Shown one piece after another: positions 24,235-32,192 of a stretch of DNA of 64,000 nucleotides (its first letter is position 1; each line of letters starts with the position of its first letter). The translations under genes and the position numbers were made by a program. Origin of the DNA: Moryella indoligenes. Lineage in GTDB: Bacteria; Bacillota; Clostridia; Lachnospirales; Lachnospiraceae. The notes beneath the pieces are model-generated. The model made no database searches and was not told where the DNA came from. It worked only from the letters and a program-made list of their open reading frames with translations. The stretch lies in the NCBI RefSeq assembly GCF_030812885.1, contig NZ_JAUSTO010000007.1:1-64000 (forward strand). Reading direction: 5' to 3'.

Positions 24235-24957
24235 GTGAAAAAACAGCTGATTTGGACAGCAGTGCTGGTAACAGCATTCCTGTGCCTTGTGGGCTGCGGA
24301 CAAAAGAAGCCCGCAGAGACGGAAGCGAAGCAGCAGAGCAGCGCTGCGCAGCAGACGGAAGCGACTGCATCTCAGACGGCGGAGACAGAGGAGACTCATG
24401 AGCGGGAGCTTCAGGCCGTAATTGTCGCCGCAACCATGAATGAGCTGACGGTTCAGACAGAGCAGGGAGAGCTTCTCACCATTGCGACGGGAGCGTCGGC
24501 AAAGGAGAAGGCGGATATGTCCGGTCTCGCGAACGGCGTAGTCACCGGACACGGCGTGAAGCTCACAGGACGCATGGAGGAAGGGCATTTTGTCCTTCTG
24601 AGGGCGGAGGATAAAGCAACGCGCTGCGGGGATGCGGATGCGCTGGCCGCGGCGGGTAATGTGATACTCTGTGTGCGGGAGAAGAATCTGCAGGGGCTTG
24701 CGAGCTATGCGGATTTTCCGCTCTATGTAGGAATAGGAAGCGGAACAGAGGTCACGAGTGAGGAGGAGCTTTTGCAGCAGTTTACTGCGGAGCAGATCTT
24801 TACACCGGAGTTTGTAGAAGCAGTGACAGGGACAGATCTGATGTCTGTTGAGGCGGCAGATTCCTCTCTGGTGATTTCCAGAGACGGAGGAAAGCCAAAT
24901 ATTGTGATCAGCCGCTCGGACGACGGCTGGGGTGTCACAGGCATTAACCATAAGTAA
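24235..24957 (+). CDS. Lipoprotein, two-part, unknown function
   Basis: 240 residues from a GTG at 24235 with GGAGGTG upstream. The type II signal peptide ends in CLVGCGQ, so the mature protein begins at Cys and is lipid-anchored outside. A Gln/Ala/Thr/Glu-rich linker follows (about 22-55). Then comes a domain with LTVQTEQGELLTIATG, resembling in layout the C-terminal domain of the 5750 lipoprotein. The last 90 residues (YVGIGSGTEVTSEEELLQQF and onward) form a separate alpha/beta segment. A TATAAA box near 24141 with TTGAAA 15-16 bp before it may be the promoter. It lies 15 bp before glnS, so the two may be co-transcribed. Confidence 0.75.
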   Translation: MKKQLIWTAVLVTAFLCLVGCGQKKPAETEAKQQSSAAQQTEATASQTAETEETHERELQAVIVAATMNELTVQTEQGELLTIATGASAKEKADMSGLANGVVTGHGVKLTGRMEEGHFVLLRAEDKATRCGDADALAAAGNVILCVREKNLQGLASYADFPLYVGIGSGTEVTSEEELLQQFTAEQIFTPEFVEAVTGTDLMSVEAADSSLVISRDGGKPNIVISRSDDGWGVTGINHK

Positions 24958-24971
24958 ATACGGGAGGAAGC

Positions 24972-26681
24972 ATGAGCGAAGAGAGCAGAGAGAATATTGT
25001 GACAGCCGGGGAAGCTTTAGAGGAGAGAAAGGAAAGCAATTTCATAGAGCAGGAGATAGATAAGGATCTCGCAGAGGGGGTGTACAGTCATGTACAGACC
25101 CGTTTTCCGCCGGAACCGAACGGCTATCTGCACATAGGCCATGCGAAGTCCATACTTCTAAATTATGGACTCGCGGAGAAATATGGCGGGAAGTTTAATC
25201 TTCGCTATGATGACACAAATCCCACCAAGGAGAAGTGGGAGTTTGTCGAGTCCATCCGCGCGGATGTGGAGTGGCTCGGCGCAAAGTTTGAGGACAGAGT
25301 GTTCTTTGCCTCCAACTATTTTGACGAGATGTATGAGTGTGCGCTGAAGCTGATCCGGAAGGGCAAGGCCTTTGTCTGCGATCTCAGCGCAGAGGAGATC
25401 CGTGCGTACCGCGGGGACTTCAACACGCCCGGCCGGGAGAGCCCGTACAGAAACCGCTCTGTGGAGGAGAATCTGAAGCTCTTTACGGAAATGAAGGAGG
25501 GAAAGTACGAGGATGGCGCGCGCGTGCTTCGCGCAAAGATCGACATGGCGTCTCCGAACATCAATATGCGTGATCCGGTTATCTACCGCATCGCCCATAT
25601 GTCCCATCAGAATACGGGAGATAAGTGGTGCATCTATCCGATGTACGATTTTGCACATCCGATTGAGGACGCGATCGAGCACATCACCCATTCGATCTGT
25701 ACCCTTGAGTTTGAGGATCACAGACCGCTCTATGACTGGGTCGTGCAGGAGTGCGAGTTTGAGGAGCCGCCGCGTCAGATCGAGTTCGCGAAGCTCTATC
25801 TCACGAATGTCGTGACCGGGAAGCGCTACATCAAGAAACTCGTTGAGGACGGAATTGTGGATGGCTGGGACGATCCGCGTCTCGTCTCCATTGCGGCGCT
25901 GAGGCGGCGCGGCTATACGCCGGAGTCCATACGCCGGTTTGTGGAGCTCTGTGGTGTGTCCAAGGCCAATTCCTCTGTGGATTACGCGATGCTGGAGTAC
26001 TGCATCCGCGAGGATCTGAAGCTGAAGCGCTCCCGCATGATGGCGGTGCTGCATCCGTTGAAGCTGATCATTGACAACTATCCGGAGGGACAGACTGAGC
26101 TTCTGCCCATGCCGAACAACCTTGAAAATCCGGAGCTCGGAGAGCGCATGCTGCCCTTTGGGCGTGAACTCTGGATAGAGGAAGAGGACTTCATGGAGAT
26201 CCCGCCGCGGAAGTATTTCCGCCTCTTCCCGGGCAATGAGGTGCGTCTCATGGGTGCTTACTTTGTGACCTGCGTCGGCGTGGACAAGGATGAGGACGGC
26301 AAGATCACGGCGATACACTGTACCTATGATCCGGAGACAAAGAGCGGAAGCGGCTTTAACGGGCGAAAGGTGAAGGGAACCATACATTGGGTCTATGCGC
26401 CGACTGCGGTGCAGGCAGAGTGCCGCCTGTATGAGAATATTGTGGATGAGGAGAAGGGAAAGCTCGACGCCGAGGGCAATCTGAATCTGAATCCGAACTC
26501 CCTGACGATATTGAAGGACTGCAAGCTAGAGCCGAATTTTGAGAGGGCAAAGGCCTACGACAGCTATCAGTTTGTGCGAAACGGCTTCTTCTGCGTTGAT
26601 GCAAAGGATTCCACAGCGGAAAAGCTGGTGTTCAACCGCATCGTATCTTTGAAGAGCTCTTTTAAGCTCCCGAAGGCGTGA
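24972..26681 (+). CDS. glnS: Glutaminyl-tRNA synthetase
   Basis: 569 residues, class I aminoacyl-tRNA synthetase charging tRNA-Gln. The HIGH box is in PEPNGYLHIGHAKS, and the KMSKS counterpart is the looser VVTGKRYIKKLV. A two-domain beta-barrel anticodon-binding region follows (RKYFRLFPGNEVRLMGAYF). It is shared with gamma-proteobacteria and eukaryotes by transfer; most Clostridia use the GatCAB route, but many Lachnospiraceae also have GlnRS. GGGAGG precedes the ATG. Confidence 0.95.
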   Translation: MSEESRENIVTAGEALEERKESNFIEQEIDKDLAEGVYSHVQTRFPPEPNGYLHIGHAKSILLNYGLAEKYGGKFNLRYDDTNPTKEKWEFVESIRADVEWLGAKFEDRVFFASNYFDEMYECALKLIRKGKAFVCDLSAEEIRAYRGDFNTPGRESPYRNRSVEENLKLFTEMKEGKYEDGARVLRAKIDMASPNINMRDPVIYRIAHMSHQNTGDKWCIYPMYDFAHPIEDAIEHITHSICTLEFEDHRPLYDWVVQECEFEEPPRQIEFAKLYLTNVVTGKRYIKKLVEDGIVDGWDDPRLVSIAALRRRGYTPESIRRFVELCGVSKANSSVDYAMLEYCIREDLKLKRSRMMAVLHPLKLIIDNYPEGQTELLPMPNNLENPELGERMLPFGRELWIEEEDFMEIPPRKYFRLFPGNEVRLMGAYFVTCVGVDKDEDGKITAIHCTYDPETKSGSGFNGRKVKGTIHWVYAPTAVQAECRLYENIVDEEKGKLDAEGNLNLNPNSLTILKDCKLEPNFERAKAYDSYQFVRNGFFCVDAKDSTAEKLVFNRIVSLKSSFKLPKA

Positions 26682-26682
26682 G

Positions 26683-27591
26683 ATGGTTTCAGATATGAAA
26701 AAATGTACGCTCTGTCCGCGCCGCTGTGCTGCGGACAGGACGAAGGGGCCGGGCGCCTGCGGAAGCGGAGCCCGGCTTCGCATTGCAAGAGCGGCGCTTC
26801 ATTATGGCGAGGAACCCTGCATCAGCGGCAGTGAGGGATCCGGCACGGTGTTCTTCTCCGGCTGCAGCCTGCGCTGTGTGTTCTGCCAGAACCGCGCACT
26901 GAGTCAGGAACAGTTCGGAGAGGAGATCAGCGTGCGACGGCTCGCGGAGATATTCCGTGAGCTGGAGGAGCAGGGAGCGAACAATATCAATCTTGTGACC
27001 CCGACACACTACGCAGCGCAGATCGCAGAGGCGCTTTACATATACCGGCCGGGGATACCTGTGCTCTATAACTGCGGAGGTTATGAGAGCGTGGAGACCC
27101 TGCGCGCGCTGGAAGGGCTGGTCGATGTCTGGCTCCCCGATATCAAATATGCAGATCCGGAGCTCGCCCGCCGCTTTTCCGGTGCGGAAGATTACCCGGA
27201 ACGCGCGTTTCAGGCGGTGGAGGAGATGCTGCGTCAGTGCGGAATACCGAAGCTGAATGGGCGCGGCATGATGGAACGCGGGGTGATGATACGGCACCTC
27301 GTGCTGCCTTTGCATCTGAAAAATACCTTTGCTGTGCTGGATGGAATCGCAGAGCGCTTCGGCACGGAAAGCTGGATCAGTCTGATGTTTCAGTACACAC
27401 CGCTCTGGAAGCTGCCGGAGTATCCCGAGCTGAATCGGGGACTCACGCGGCGGGAGCGGGAGAGAGCGGAGGCATATCTTGAGCAGCGGGGATTTCGAAA
27501 TGGCTATGTTCAGGAGCCTGACAGCAGGGGGACAGCCTTCATCCCGGATTTCGATCTGAGCGGCGTGCGCCAGGCGGCGCGGAAACATTAA
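26683..27591 (+). CDS. Radical SAM protein, PflX/COG1313-like
   Basis: 302 residues; a second ATG at 26695 (MKKCTLCPRRC) may be the true start. An N-terminal Cys cluster (CTLCPRRC, then ACGSG) could hold an extra Fe-S site. The radical SAM motif CSLRCVFCQN binds the 4Fe-4S cluster and SAM. LYNCGGYES and DVWLPDIKYAD match the family of pyruvate-formate-lyase-activating-enzyme relatives annotated as PflX. The substrate is unknown. It begins one base after the glnS stop, so it is likely co-transcribed. Confidence 0.85.
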   Translation: MVSDMKKCTLCPRRCAADRTKGPGACGSGARLRIARAALHYGEEPCISGSEGSGTVFFSGCSLRCVFCQNRALSQEQFGEEISVRRLAEIFRELEEQGANNINLVTPTHYAAQIAEALYIYRPGIPVLYNCGGYESVETLRALEGLVDVWLPDIKYADPELARRFSGAEDYPERAFQAVEEMLRQCGIPKLNGRGMMERGVMIRHLVLPLHLKNTFAVLDGIAERFGTESWISLMFQYTPLWKLPEYPELNRGLTRRERERAEAYLEQRGFRNGYVQEPDSRGTAFIPDFDLSGVRQAARKH

Positions 27592-27654
27592 TCTGCGACT
27601 CAGAAACAAAGTGTGCAGGACAGAACTCTCCTGTTTGAGTGACAGGACAAAAAA

Positions 27655-27695
27655 GAGACCGACATATCAGAGCCTTTGCTCCGAATGCCGGTCTC
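27655..27695 (-). terminator. Terminator of the YtxH-like gene
   Basis: GAGACCGACAT (27655-27665) pairs with ATGCCGGTCTC (27685-27695) with one A-C mismatch. On the minus strand the stem is followed by TTTTTTGTCC. Confidence 0.75.
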
Positions 27696-27748
27696 CTGAT
27701 TCATACCGCTATCAGCCGCCGGCGTCTGTGTCGAGGCGGCGCAACTTT

Positions 27749-28372
27749 TTATTCCTCTTCGATAATGCTGGTTGTGCTTTTTCTGATCTCCTCAGCAGCC
27801 TGCGCTGCTTTCTCCTGCACCTCTTCGGTCTTTTCAGAGACAGTCTCAGCGAGATCCTCTGCATTCTCCCTCACTGAATCAGCAGCAACCTCCGTGTCCT
27901 CTGCGAAGGCATGGTCAGCGGCAGAGCTGAGATGGTCTGCAAAATCCTCTTCATTTTCAGCCCGTTCACTGGAAACCGCGCTCTTCAGCTTATCCGCAGC
28001 ATCCTTCACCTTTTCTGCGGTCTGCTTTGCGGTATCGCTCGCGACAAAGCCGCTGTCGCGCATATTGTCAGCGATAATATGTCCCACGTCCTTCAGCATC
28101 TCCTTTGCGGAGCTCGCCATTCCTTTCGCTGCCTCAAAGGTGTCCTTTGCAGCCACGGTGAATTCATCCTTATTGGCGTTCAGTGAGACATAGTTGCGAT
28201 TTGCAGCTGCAGTGGATTCGGAAAAATTCTCCTCCCCCTCATCCTCAAAATCGTGGAATTCCTCGTCGAGATCCTTGTGAAATTCGTGATACTGGCGGTA
28301 ATAGGAGACAGCGGCAGCTGCGACTCCTGAGATGATTGCGAGACTGAAGAGCTTACCTAATTTTTTACCCAT
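27749..28372 (-). CDS. YtxH-like membrane-anchored helical protein
   Basis: 207 residues. A short N-terminal hydrophobic segment (LGKLFSLAIISGVAAAAVSYY) anchors a long, charged, almost wholly helical tail with repeated Lys/Glu/Ala heptads (DTFEAAKGMASSAKEMLKDV, TAKQTAEKVKDAADKLKSAV), similar to YtxH and LEA-like proteins. AGAAAGGAG precedes the ATG. Such proteins are linked to general stress in bacilli; that role here is inference. Confidence 0.7.
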   Translation of the reverse strand: MGKKLGKLFSLAIISGVAAAAVSYYRQYHEFHKDLDEEFHDFEDEGEENFSESTAAANRNYVSLNANKDEFTVAAKDTFEAAKGMASSAKEMLKDVGHIIADNMRDSGFVASDTAKQTAEKVKDAADKLKSAVSSERAENEEDFADHLSSAADHAFAEDTEVAADSVRENAEDLAETVSEKTEEVQEKAAQAAEEIRKSTTSIIEEE

Positions 28373-28510
28373 GGCAGAAACTCCTTTCTATATCAACGAT
28401 TGCTACTATTCTAATACGCACTTGGCAAAAAATAAAGAGTGAAAGGACAGCGCACCCCGAAAAGTCTGTAAAAATAGATTCAGAGAGGCGCGGATTGCAT
28501 CAATGATCTC

Positions 28511-29194
28511 TCAGAACTCAAAATGCATGTAGTCGGCCTGCCGGAAGCCTGCGCCCCAGCCCCACCCGCGTGCGCCGAAGGCGTGGCACACATCGCCGTC
28601 CGGGCGTATGGAGTAGGGGTTAATGCCGGGCTCCCATCTGTTTCCGACAAGCGCCCTGGAGCCGTCCTCCGCCATCTGCGGGTTTTCATTCGGGTTGATA
28701 TCAATGGCGCAGCCGCTGCTGTGCAGGCTGTTAAGGTCATTTCCGCGCCACTGATAGCCGCTGACACTGTTGATCGGGAACTTCTCCGGACCGTTGTATA
28801 TCTCGGTGAAGATGGCCTGAACATCCTCTGAAAGGGAGGAAAGAATCTCAATGCGTGCGGTGGAGGAAACCTTTTCGCCGTTTGAGAGCTTCCAGACGGG
28901 AACCTCCACGACAAGCATTTCTGCTTTGGCTGTCTCGGGGACGGGATTCGAAGAAATGCGGTCATACTGCGCCCGTATCTGGTTTAAAAAGTCCTCAGTG
29001 AAATCCCGTCCCTGATACTGGTGCTCATAGTAATAGTAGGCCGCAAGGTCGTTTTCGCTGAGCCCGCTGCCGACATTTTCCGCTTTATAGCTCTCATAGC
29101 TCTTCTGGGTGCAGTGGCCTGCTGCGAGTGCGCTGAGTGTCAGAGCCGTACTGAGACAGAGGGCCAGCGCCGCTGTGTATAAGTGTTTTTTCAT
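28511..29194 (-). CDS. Secreted M15-type peptidase (D,D-/L,D-carboxypeptidase-like)
   Basis: 227 residues with a signal peptide (MKKHLYTAALALCLSTALTLSALAAG). The C-terminal half has the zinc-peptidase M15 set: His and Asp in LHSSGCAIDINPN and the last His in the final DYMHFEF, as in VanY/phage endolysin-type enzymes that trim peptidoglycan peptides. A region WGWGAGF precedes the last zinc ligand. It probably acts in the cell wall. CGGGAGAC precedes the start. It has no partner genes on the same strand apart from the YtxH-like gene downstream. Confidence 0.82.
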   Translation of the reverse strand: MKKHLYTAALALCLSTALTLSALAAGHCTQKSYESYKAENVGSGLSENDLAAYYYYEHQYQGRDFTEDFLNQIRAQYDRISSNPVPETAKAEMLVVEVPVWKLSNGEKVSSTARIEILSSLSEDVQAIFTEIYNGPEKFPINSVSGYQWRGNDLNSLHSSGCAIDINPNENPQMAEDGSRALVGNRWEPGINPYSIRPDGDVCHAFGARGWGWGAGFRQADYMHFEF

Positions 29195-29329
29195 GTTGTC
29201 TCCCGTGGATGTATGCGTGGGTTCATCCGGTTATTATTACAGAATTGTAAAATTATAATAACATATTTTTATGCGTTTGTGGGTGTAGATTTGCAGGTCC
29301 AGTCGGGAGAGTGCGATATGAAAGACAAT

Positions 29330-29364
29330 AACGCCTTCCAGAGCTATGCACTCTGGAAAGCGTT
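29330..29364 (-). terminator. Hairpin at the end of the CoA-transferase remnant
   Basis: AACGCCTTCCAGAG (29330-29343) pairs with CTCTGGAAAGCGTT (29351-29364), one mismatch, loop CTATGCA. On the minus strand a moderate U-rich ATTGTCTTTC follows. The remnant's stop codon lies in the loop. Confidence 0.45.
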
Positions 29365-29589
29365 GGTTAATGAATGTATACCGGGAGCAATTTCCGTGAG
29401 TTCAAGGCCCTGGCTGGTCAGTCGGAATACCGCACGCTCGGTAATATAATAGACTTTCTGGCCGTTTTTCAGAGCTGTTTTCGCGGAGAAGGTTATTTGA
29501 TCGACCTGGGAAACAAATTTCTCCCATCTTCCTTCTTCTATGATTTCCAGTTTTCCATCATGGATCTTTACGTTCGCTTTCTGTGCCAT
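29344..29589 (-). pseudogene. Acetate/propionate CoA-transferase, C-terminal fragment
   Basis: About 81 codons match the end of YdiF/propionate CoA-transferase enzymes: KFVSQVDQITFSAKTALKNG, then VYYITERAVFRLT and LELTEIAPGI. The full enzyme is about 520 residues, with the catalytic Glu far upstream of this part. The frame is open to 29700, but the added residues do not look like the family. An ATG at 29589 has GGAAG before it, so a short peptide could still be made. I read it as the stub of a deleted gene. Confidence 0.65.
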
Positions 29590-29686
29590 AAAGCTTCCAA
29601 TGGACCTTGTGATTGGTTCATGTGAGAGTTTTTTTATGGAGAGCAGAAGAGCAGAGTTTCTTCGGGGAATTAAAATTATAGGTGAA

Positions 29687-29713
29687 TTAGCACTCAGCAC
29701 TTGACACTGCTAA
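29687..29713. promoter_or_regulatory. CIRCE-like element before groES
   Basis: TTAGCACTC, 9 bases, CACTGCTAA: 16 of 18 positions match the HrcA operator (second arm GAGTGCTAA). It overlaps the -35 box. Heat-shock control by HrcA is inferred. Confidence 0.75.
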
Positions 29714-29729
29714 TAAACCATGTTATAAC
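29701..29729 (+). promoter_or_regulatory. Promoter of groES-groEL
   Basis: Perfect TTGACA (29701-29706), 17-bp spacer, TATAAC (29724-29729). Confidence 0.8.
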
Positions 29730-29824
29730 TGCATTTGTTGAAAGAAAAAGACAACCGGAGCGAGAGGGTCAGGAAGAAAAACGGCCCGGGCCGGTCGAAA
29801 AACTGCATAAGGAGGCTATAAAAT

Positions 29825-30112
29825 ATGAAGCTTGTACCTTTATTTGATCGCGTTGTTCTGAAAAAGATGGTGGAAGAAGAGACCACTGCTTCCGGAATCG
29901 TGCTTCCGGGTCAGGGTGATAAGGAGAAGCCGGGTCAGGGCGAGATCGTCGCTGTGGGACCGGGCGGTGTTGTGGATGGCAAGGAAGTCAAGATGCAGGT
30001 GAAGGAAGGCGACAAGGTTCTGTATTCCAAGTATGCCGGTTCCGATGTGGAGCTGGACGGCGAGAAGTACATCGTAATTAAGCAGAGCGATATACTCGCG
30101 ATTATGCAGTAA
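29825..30112 (+). CDS. groES: Co-chaperonin GroES
   Basis: 95 residues, complete. It forms the seven-subunit lid of GroEL. LVPLFDRVVLKKM, the mobile loop (EEETTASGIVLPG) and GDKVLYSKYAG are present. AAGGAGG precedes the ATG. It is followed by groEL after 108 bp, in which no terminator is seen. Confidence 0.97.
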   Translation: MKLVPLFDRVVLKKMVEEETTASGIVLPGQGDKEKPGQGEIVAVGPGGVVDGKEVKMQVKEGDKVLYSKYAGSDVELDGEKYIVIKQSDILAIMQ

Positions 30113-30220
30113 ACAGAACAGACAAAAACAACGCTGTGTGCCGGCATCAGCCGCGTTAAAAAAATCGGCGGGAGGCTGCCGGTAGCCGCAGTCAGAATAT
30201 CTGAATAAAAGGAGAATACC

Positions 30221-31846
30221 ATGGCTAAGGAAATTAAGTACGGCGTAGAGGCAAGAGAGGCGCTGGTAAAGGGTGTAAATGAGCTGGCAGATACTGTCAG
30301 AGTGACAATCGGACCGAAGGGCAGAAATGTTGTCCTGGATAAGGCTTATGGTTCTCCGCTCATCACGAACGACGGCGTGACCATCGCAAAGGAGATTGAG
30401 CTGGAGGATGCTTTTGCAAACATGGGTGCGCAGCTCGTGAAGGAGGTCGCAACCAAGACCAACGATGTAGCGGGTGATGGAACCACCACTGCGACTGTGC
30501 TTGCACAGGCGATGATCAATGAGGGCGTGAAGAATATCGCTGCCGGCTCCAACCCGATCATTCTGAGAAAGGGTATGAAGAAGGCCTGCGACAAGGCGGT
30601 AGAGACCATCAAGGCGATGTCTCAGCCGATTGAGGGCAAGAAGCAGATCGCAAGAGTCGCCGCAATTTCAGCCTCCAGTGACGAGGTTGGAGAGATGGTT
30701 GCAGACGCGATGGAGAAGGTCACAAACAACGGCGTGATCACCATTGAGGAGTCCAAGACCATGAAGACCGAGCTGGATCTCGTTGAGGGTATGCAGTTCG
30801 ACAGAGGCTATATTTCCGCTTACATGGCGACCGATATGGAGAAGATGGAGGCGACACTTGACGATCCCTACATTCTCATCACGGACAAGAAGATCGGCAA
30901 TATTCAGGAGGTGCTCCCGCTGCTTGAGGAGGTCGTGAAGAGCGGTGCAAAGCTCCTCATCATCGCGGAGGACGTCGAGGGTGAGGCTCTCACCACACTG
31001 ATTGTGAACAAGCTGCGCGGAACCTTCAATGTTGTCGCAGTCAAGGCTCCGGGTTACGGAGACAGAAGAAAGGAAATGCTTCAGGATATCGCAATTCTGA
31101 CCGGCGGTACCGTGATCAGCGAGCAGCTGGGCCTTGAGCTGAAGGATGCCAGAATGGCTCAGCTCGGTCGTGCGAAGTCTGTGAAGGTCACGAAGGAAAA
31201 TACCGTGATCGTGGACGGCATGGGCCAGAAGGCAGATATTGATGCGCGCACTGCACAGATCAAGGCGCAGCTCGCGGAGACCACCTCTGATTTTGACAAG
31301 GAGAAGCTGCAGGAGCGTCTTGCGAAGCTCTCCGGCGGTGTCGCAGTGATTCGTGTCGGCGCGGCTACCGAGACAGAGATGAAGGAAGCAAAGCTCAGAA
31401 TGGAGGACGCGCTGAACGCAACCAGAGCGGCAGTTGAGGAAGGCATCGTCGCAGGCGGCGGTACAGCTTATATCAATGCTGCAAAGGAGATTGAGAAGCT
31501 TGTGGAGAGCCTTGAGGGCGATGAGAAGACCGGCGCAAAGATTGTCATGAAGGCGCTGGAGTCCCCGCTCTACTACATCGCGGAAAATGCAGGCCTTGAG
31601 GGCGCAGTGATCGTAAATAAGGTCAGAGAGGCAAAGAAGGGCACAGGCTTTGACGCTTATCGCGAGGAGTACGTCGATATGGTGGAAGAGGGCATTCTGG
31701 ATCCCGCAAAGGTCACCAGAACAGCGCTTGAGAACGCGACCAGCGTCGCAAGCACCCTGCTCACCACAGAAACCGCAGTTGCTACCATCAAGGAGCCCGC
31801 ACCGGCTATGCCGGCAGGCGCCCCCGGCATGGGAGGAATGATGTAA
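30221..31846 (+). CDS. groEL: Chaperonin GroEL
   Basis: 541 residues, complete. ATP-driven folding chamber. GPKGRNVVLDK, NDGVTIAKEIEL, and AGDGTTTATVLA with the catalytic Asp are visible, and the tail ends in the Gly/Met-rich GAPGMGGMM. AAAGGAG precedes the ATG. An 18-bp-stem terminator follows. Confidence 0.98.
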   Translation: MAKEIKYGVEAREALVKGVNELADTVRVTIGPKGRNVVLDKAYGSPLITNDGVTIAKEIELEDAFANMGAQLVKEVATKTNDVAGDGTTTATVLAQAMINEGVKNIAAGSNPIILRKGMKKACDKAVETIKAMSQPIEGKKQIARVAAISASSDEVGEMVADAMEKVTNNGVITIEESKTMKTELDLVEGMQFDRGYISAYMATDMEKMEATLDDPYILITDKKIGNIQEVLPLLEEVVKSGAKLLIIAEDVEGEALTTLIVNKLRGTFNVVAVKAPGYGDRRKEMLQDIAILTGGTVISEQLGLELKDARMAQLGRAKSVKVTKENTVIVDGMGQKADIDARTAQIKAQLAETTSDFDKEKLQERLAKLSGGVAVIRVGAATETEMKEAKLRMEDALNATRAAVEEGIVAGGGTAYINAAKEIEKLVESLEGDEKTGAKIVMKALESPLYYIAENAGLEGAVIVNKVREAKKGTGFDAYREEYVDMVEEGILDPAKVTRTALENATSVASTLLTTETAVATIKEPAPAMPAGAPGMGGMM

Positions 31847-31868
31847 GCGTTTAGCGAAGACAGTGCAT

Positions 31869-31926
31869 AAACCGGGAGCCGCATGGAGGATTCTGCTTGC
31901 AGAAATCCCCATGCGGCTCCCGGTTT
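31869..31926 (+). terminator. groESL terminator
   Basis: A perfect 18-bp stem AAACCGGGAGCCGCATGG (31869-31886) / CCATGCGGCTCCCGGTTT (31909-31926). The right arm ends in TTTATAT. Confidence 0.85.
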
Positions 31927-31949
31927 ATATAGTGCGTGAGCACGGTATG

Positions 31950-32192
31950 AGCAAGCCGCGAAGCGGCTGCGAATAAGCACTGTCTGAGCGACATGAGTGC
32001 GTTTCAGCAAGCCGCGAAGCGGCTGCGAATAAGCACTGTCTGAGCGACATGAGTGCGTTTCAGCAAGCCGCGAAGCGGCTGCGAATAAGCACTGTCTGAG
32101 CGTCATGAGTGCGTTTCAGCAAGCCGCGAAGCGGCTGCGAATAAGCACTGTCTGAGCGTCATGAGTGCGTTTCAGCAAGCCGCGAAGCGGCT
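31950..32192. repeat. 56-bp direct tandem repeat, four copies plus a stub
   Basis: The unit starts AGCAAGCCGCGAAGCGGCTG and ends GTGCGTTTC. Copies begin at 31950, 32006, 32062 and 32118, with a truncated fifth of 19 bases at 32174. Each contains the small hairpin AGCCGC-GAA-GCGGCT. Copies 1-2 read GCGACATG and copies 3-4 GCGTCATG, so the array grew by duplication. The partial fifth copy runs into the end of the rqcH-like gene (stop at 32192). This resembles REP/BIME-type intergenic repeats rather than CRISPR. Confidence 0.9.

Noticed and set aside
25158..26387. 409-codon minus-strand open frame across glnS
   Set aside because: It is an antisense shadow of glnS, with His/Leu/Arg-rich nonsense composition typical of G+C-biased third codon positions and no ribosome binding site.
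30668..31912. 414-codon minus-strand open frame across groEL
   Set aside because: Antisense shadow of groEL; it also runs through the terminator hairpin and matches no family I recognise.
31950..32192. Possible CRISPR array
   Set aside because: The units are near-identical over all 56 bases with no variable spacers, and no cas genes are in the window.
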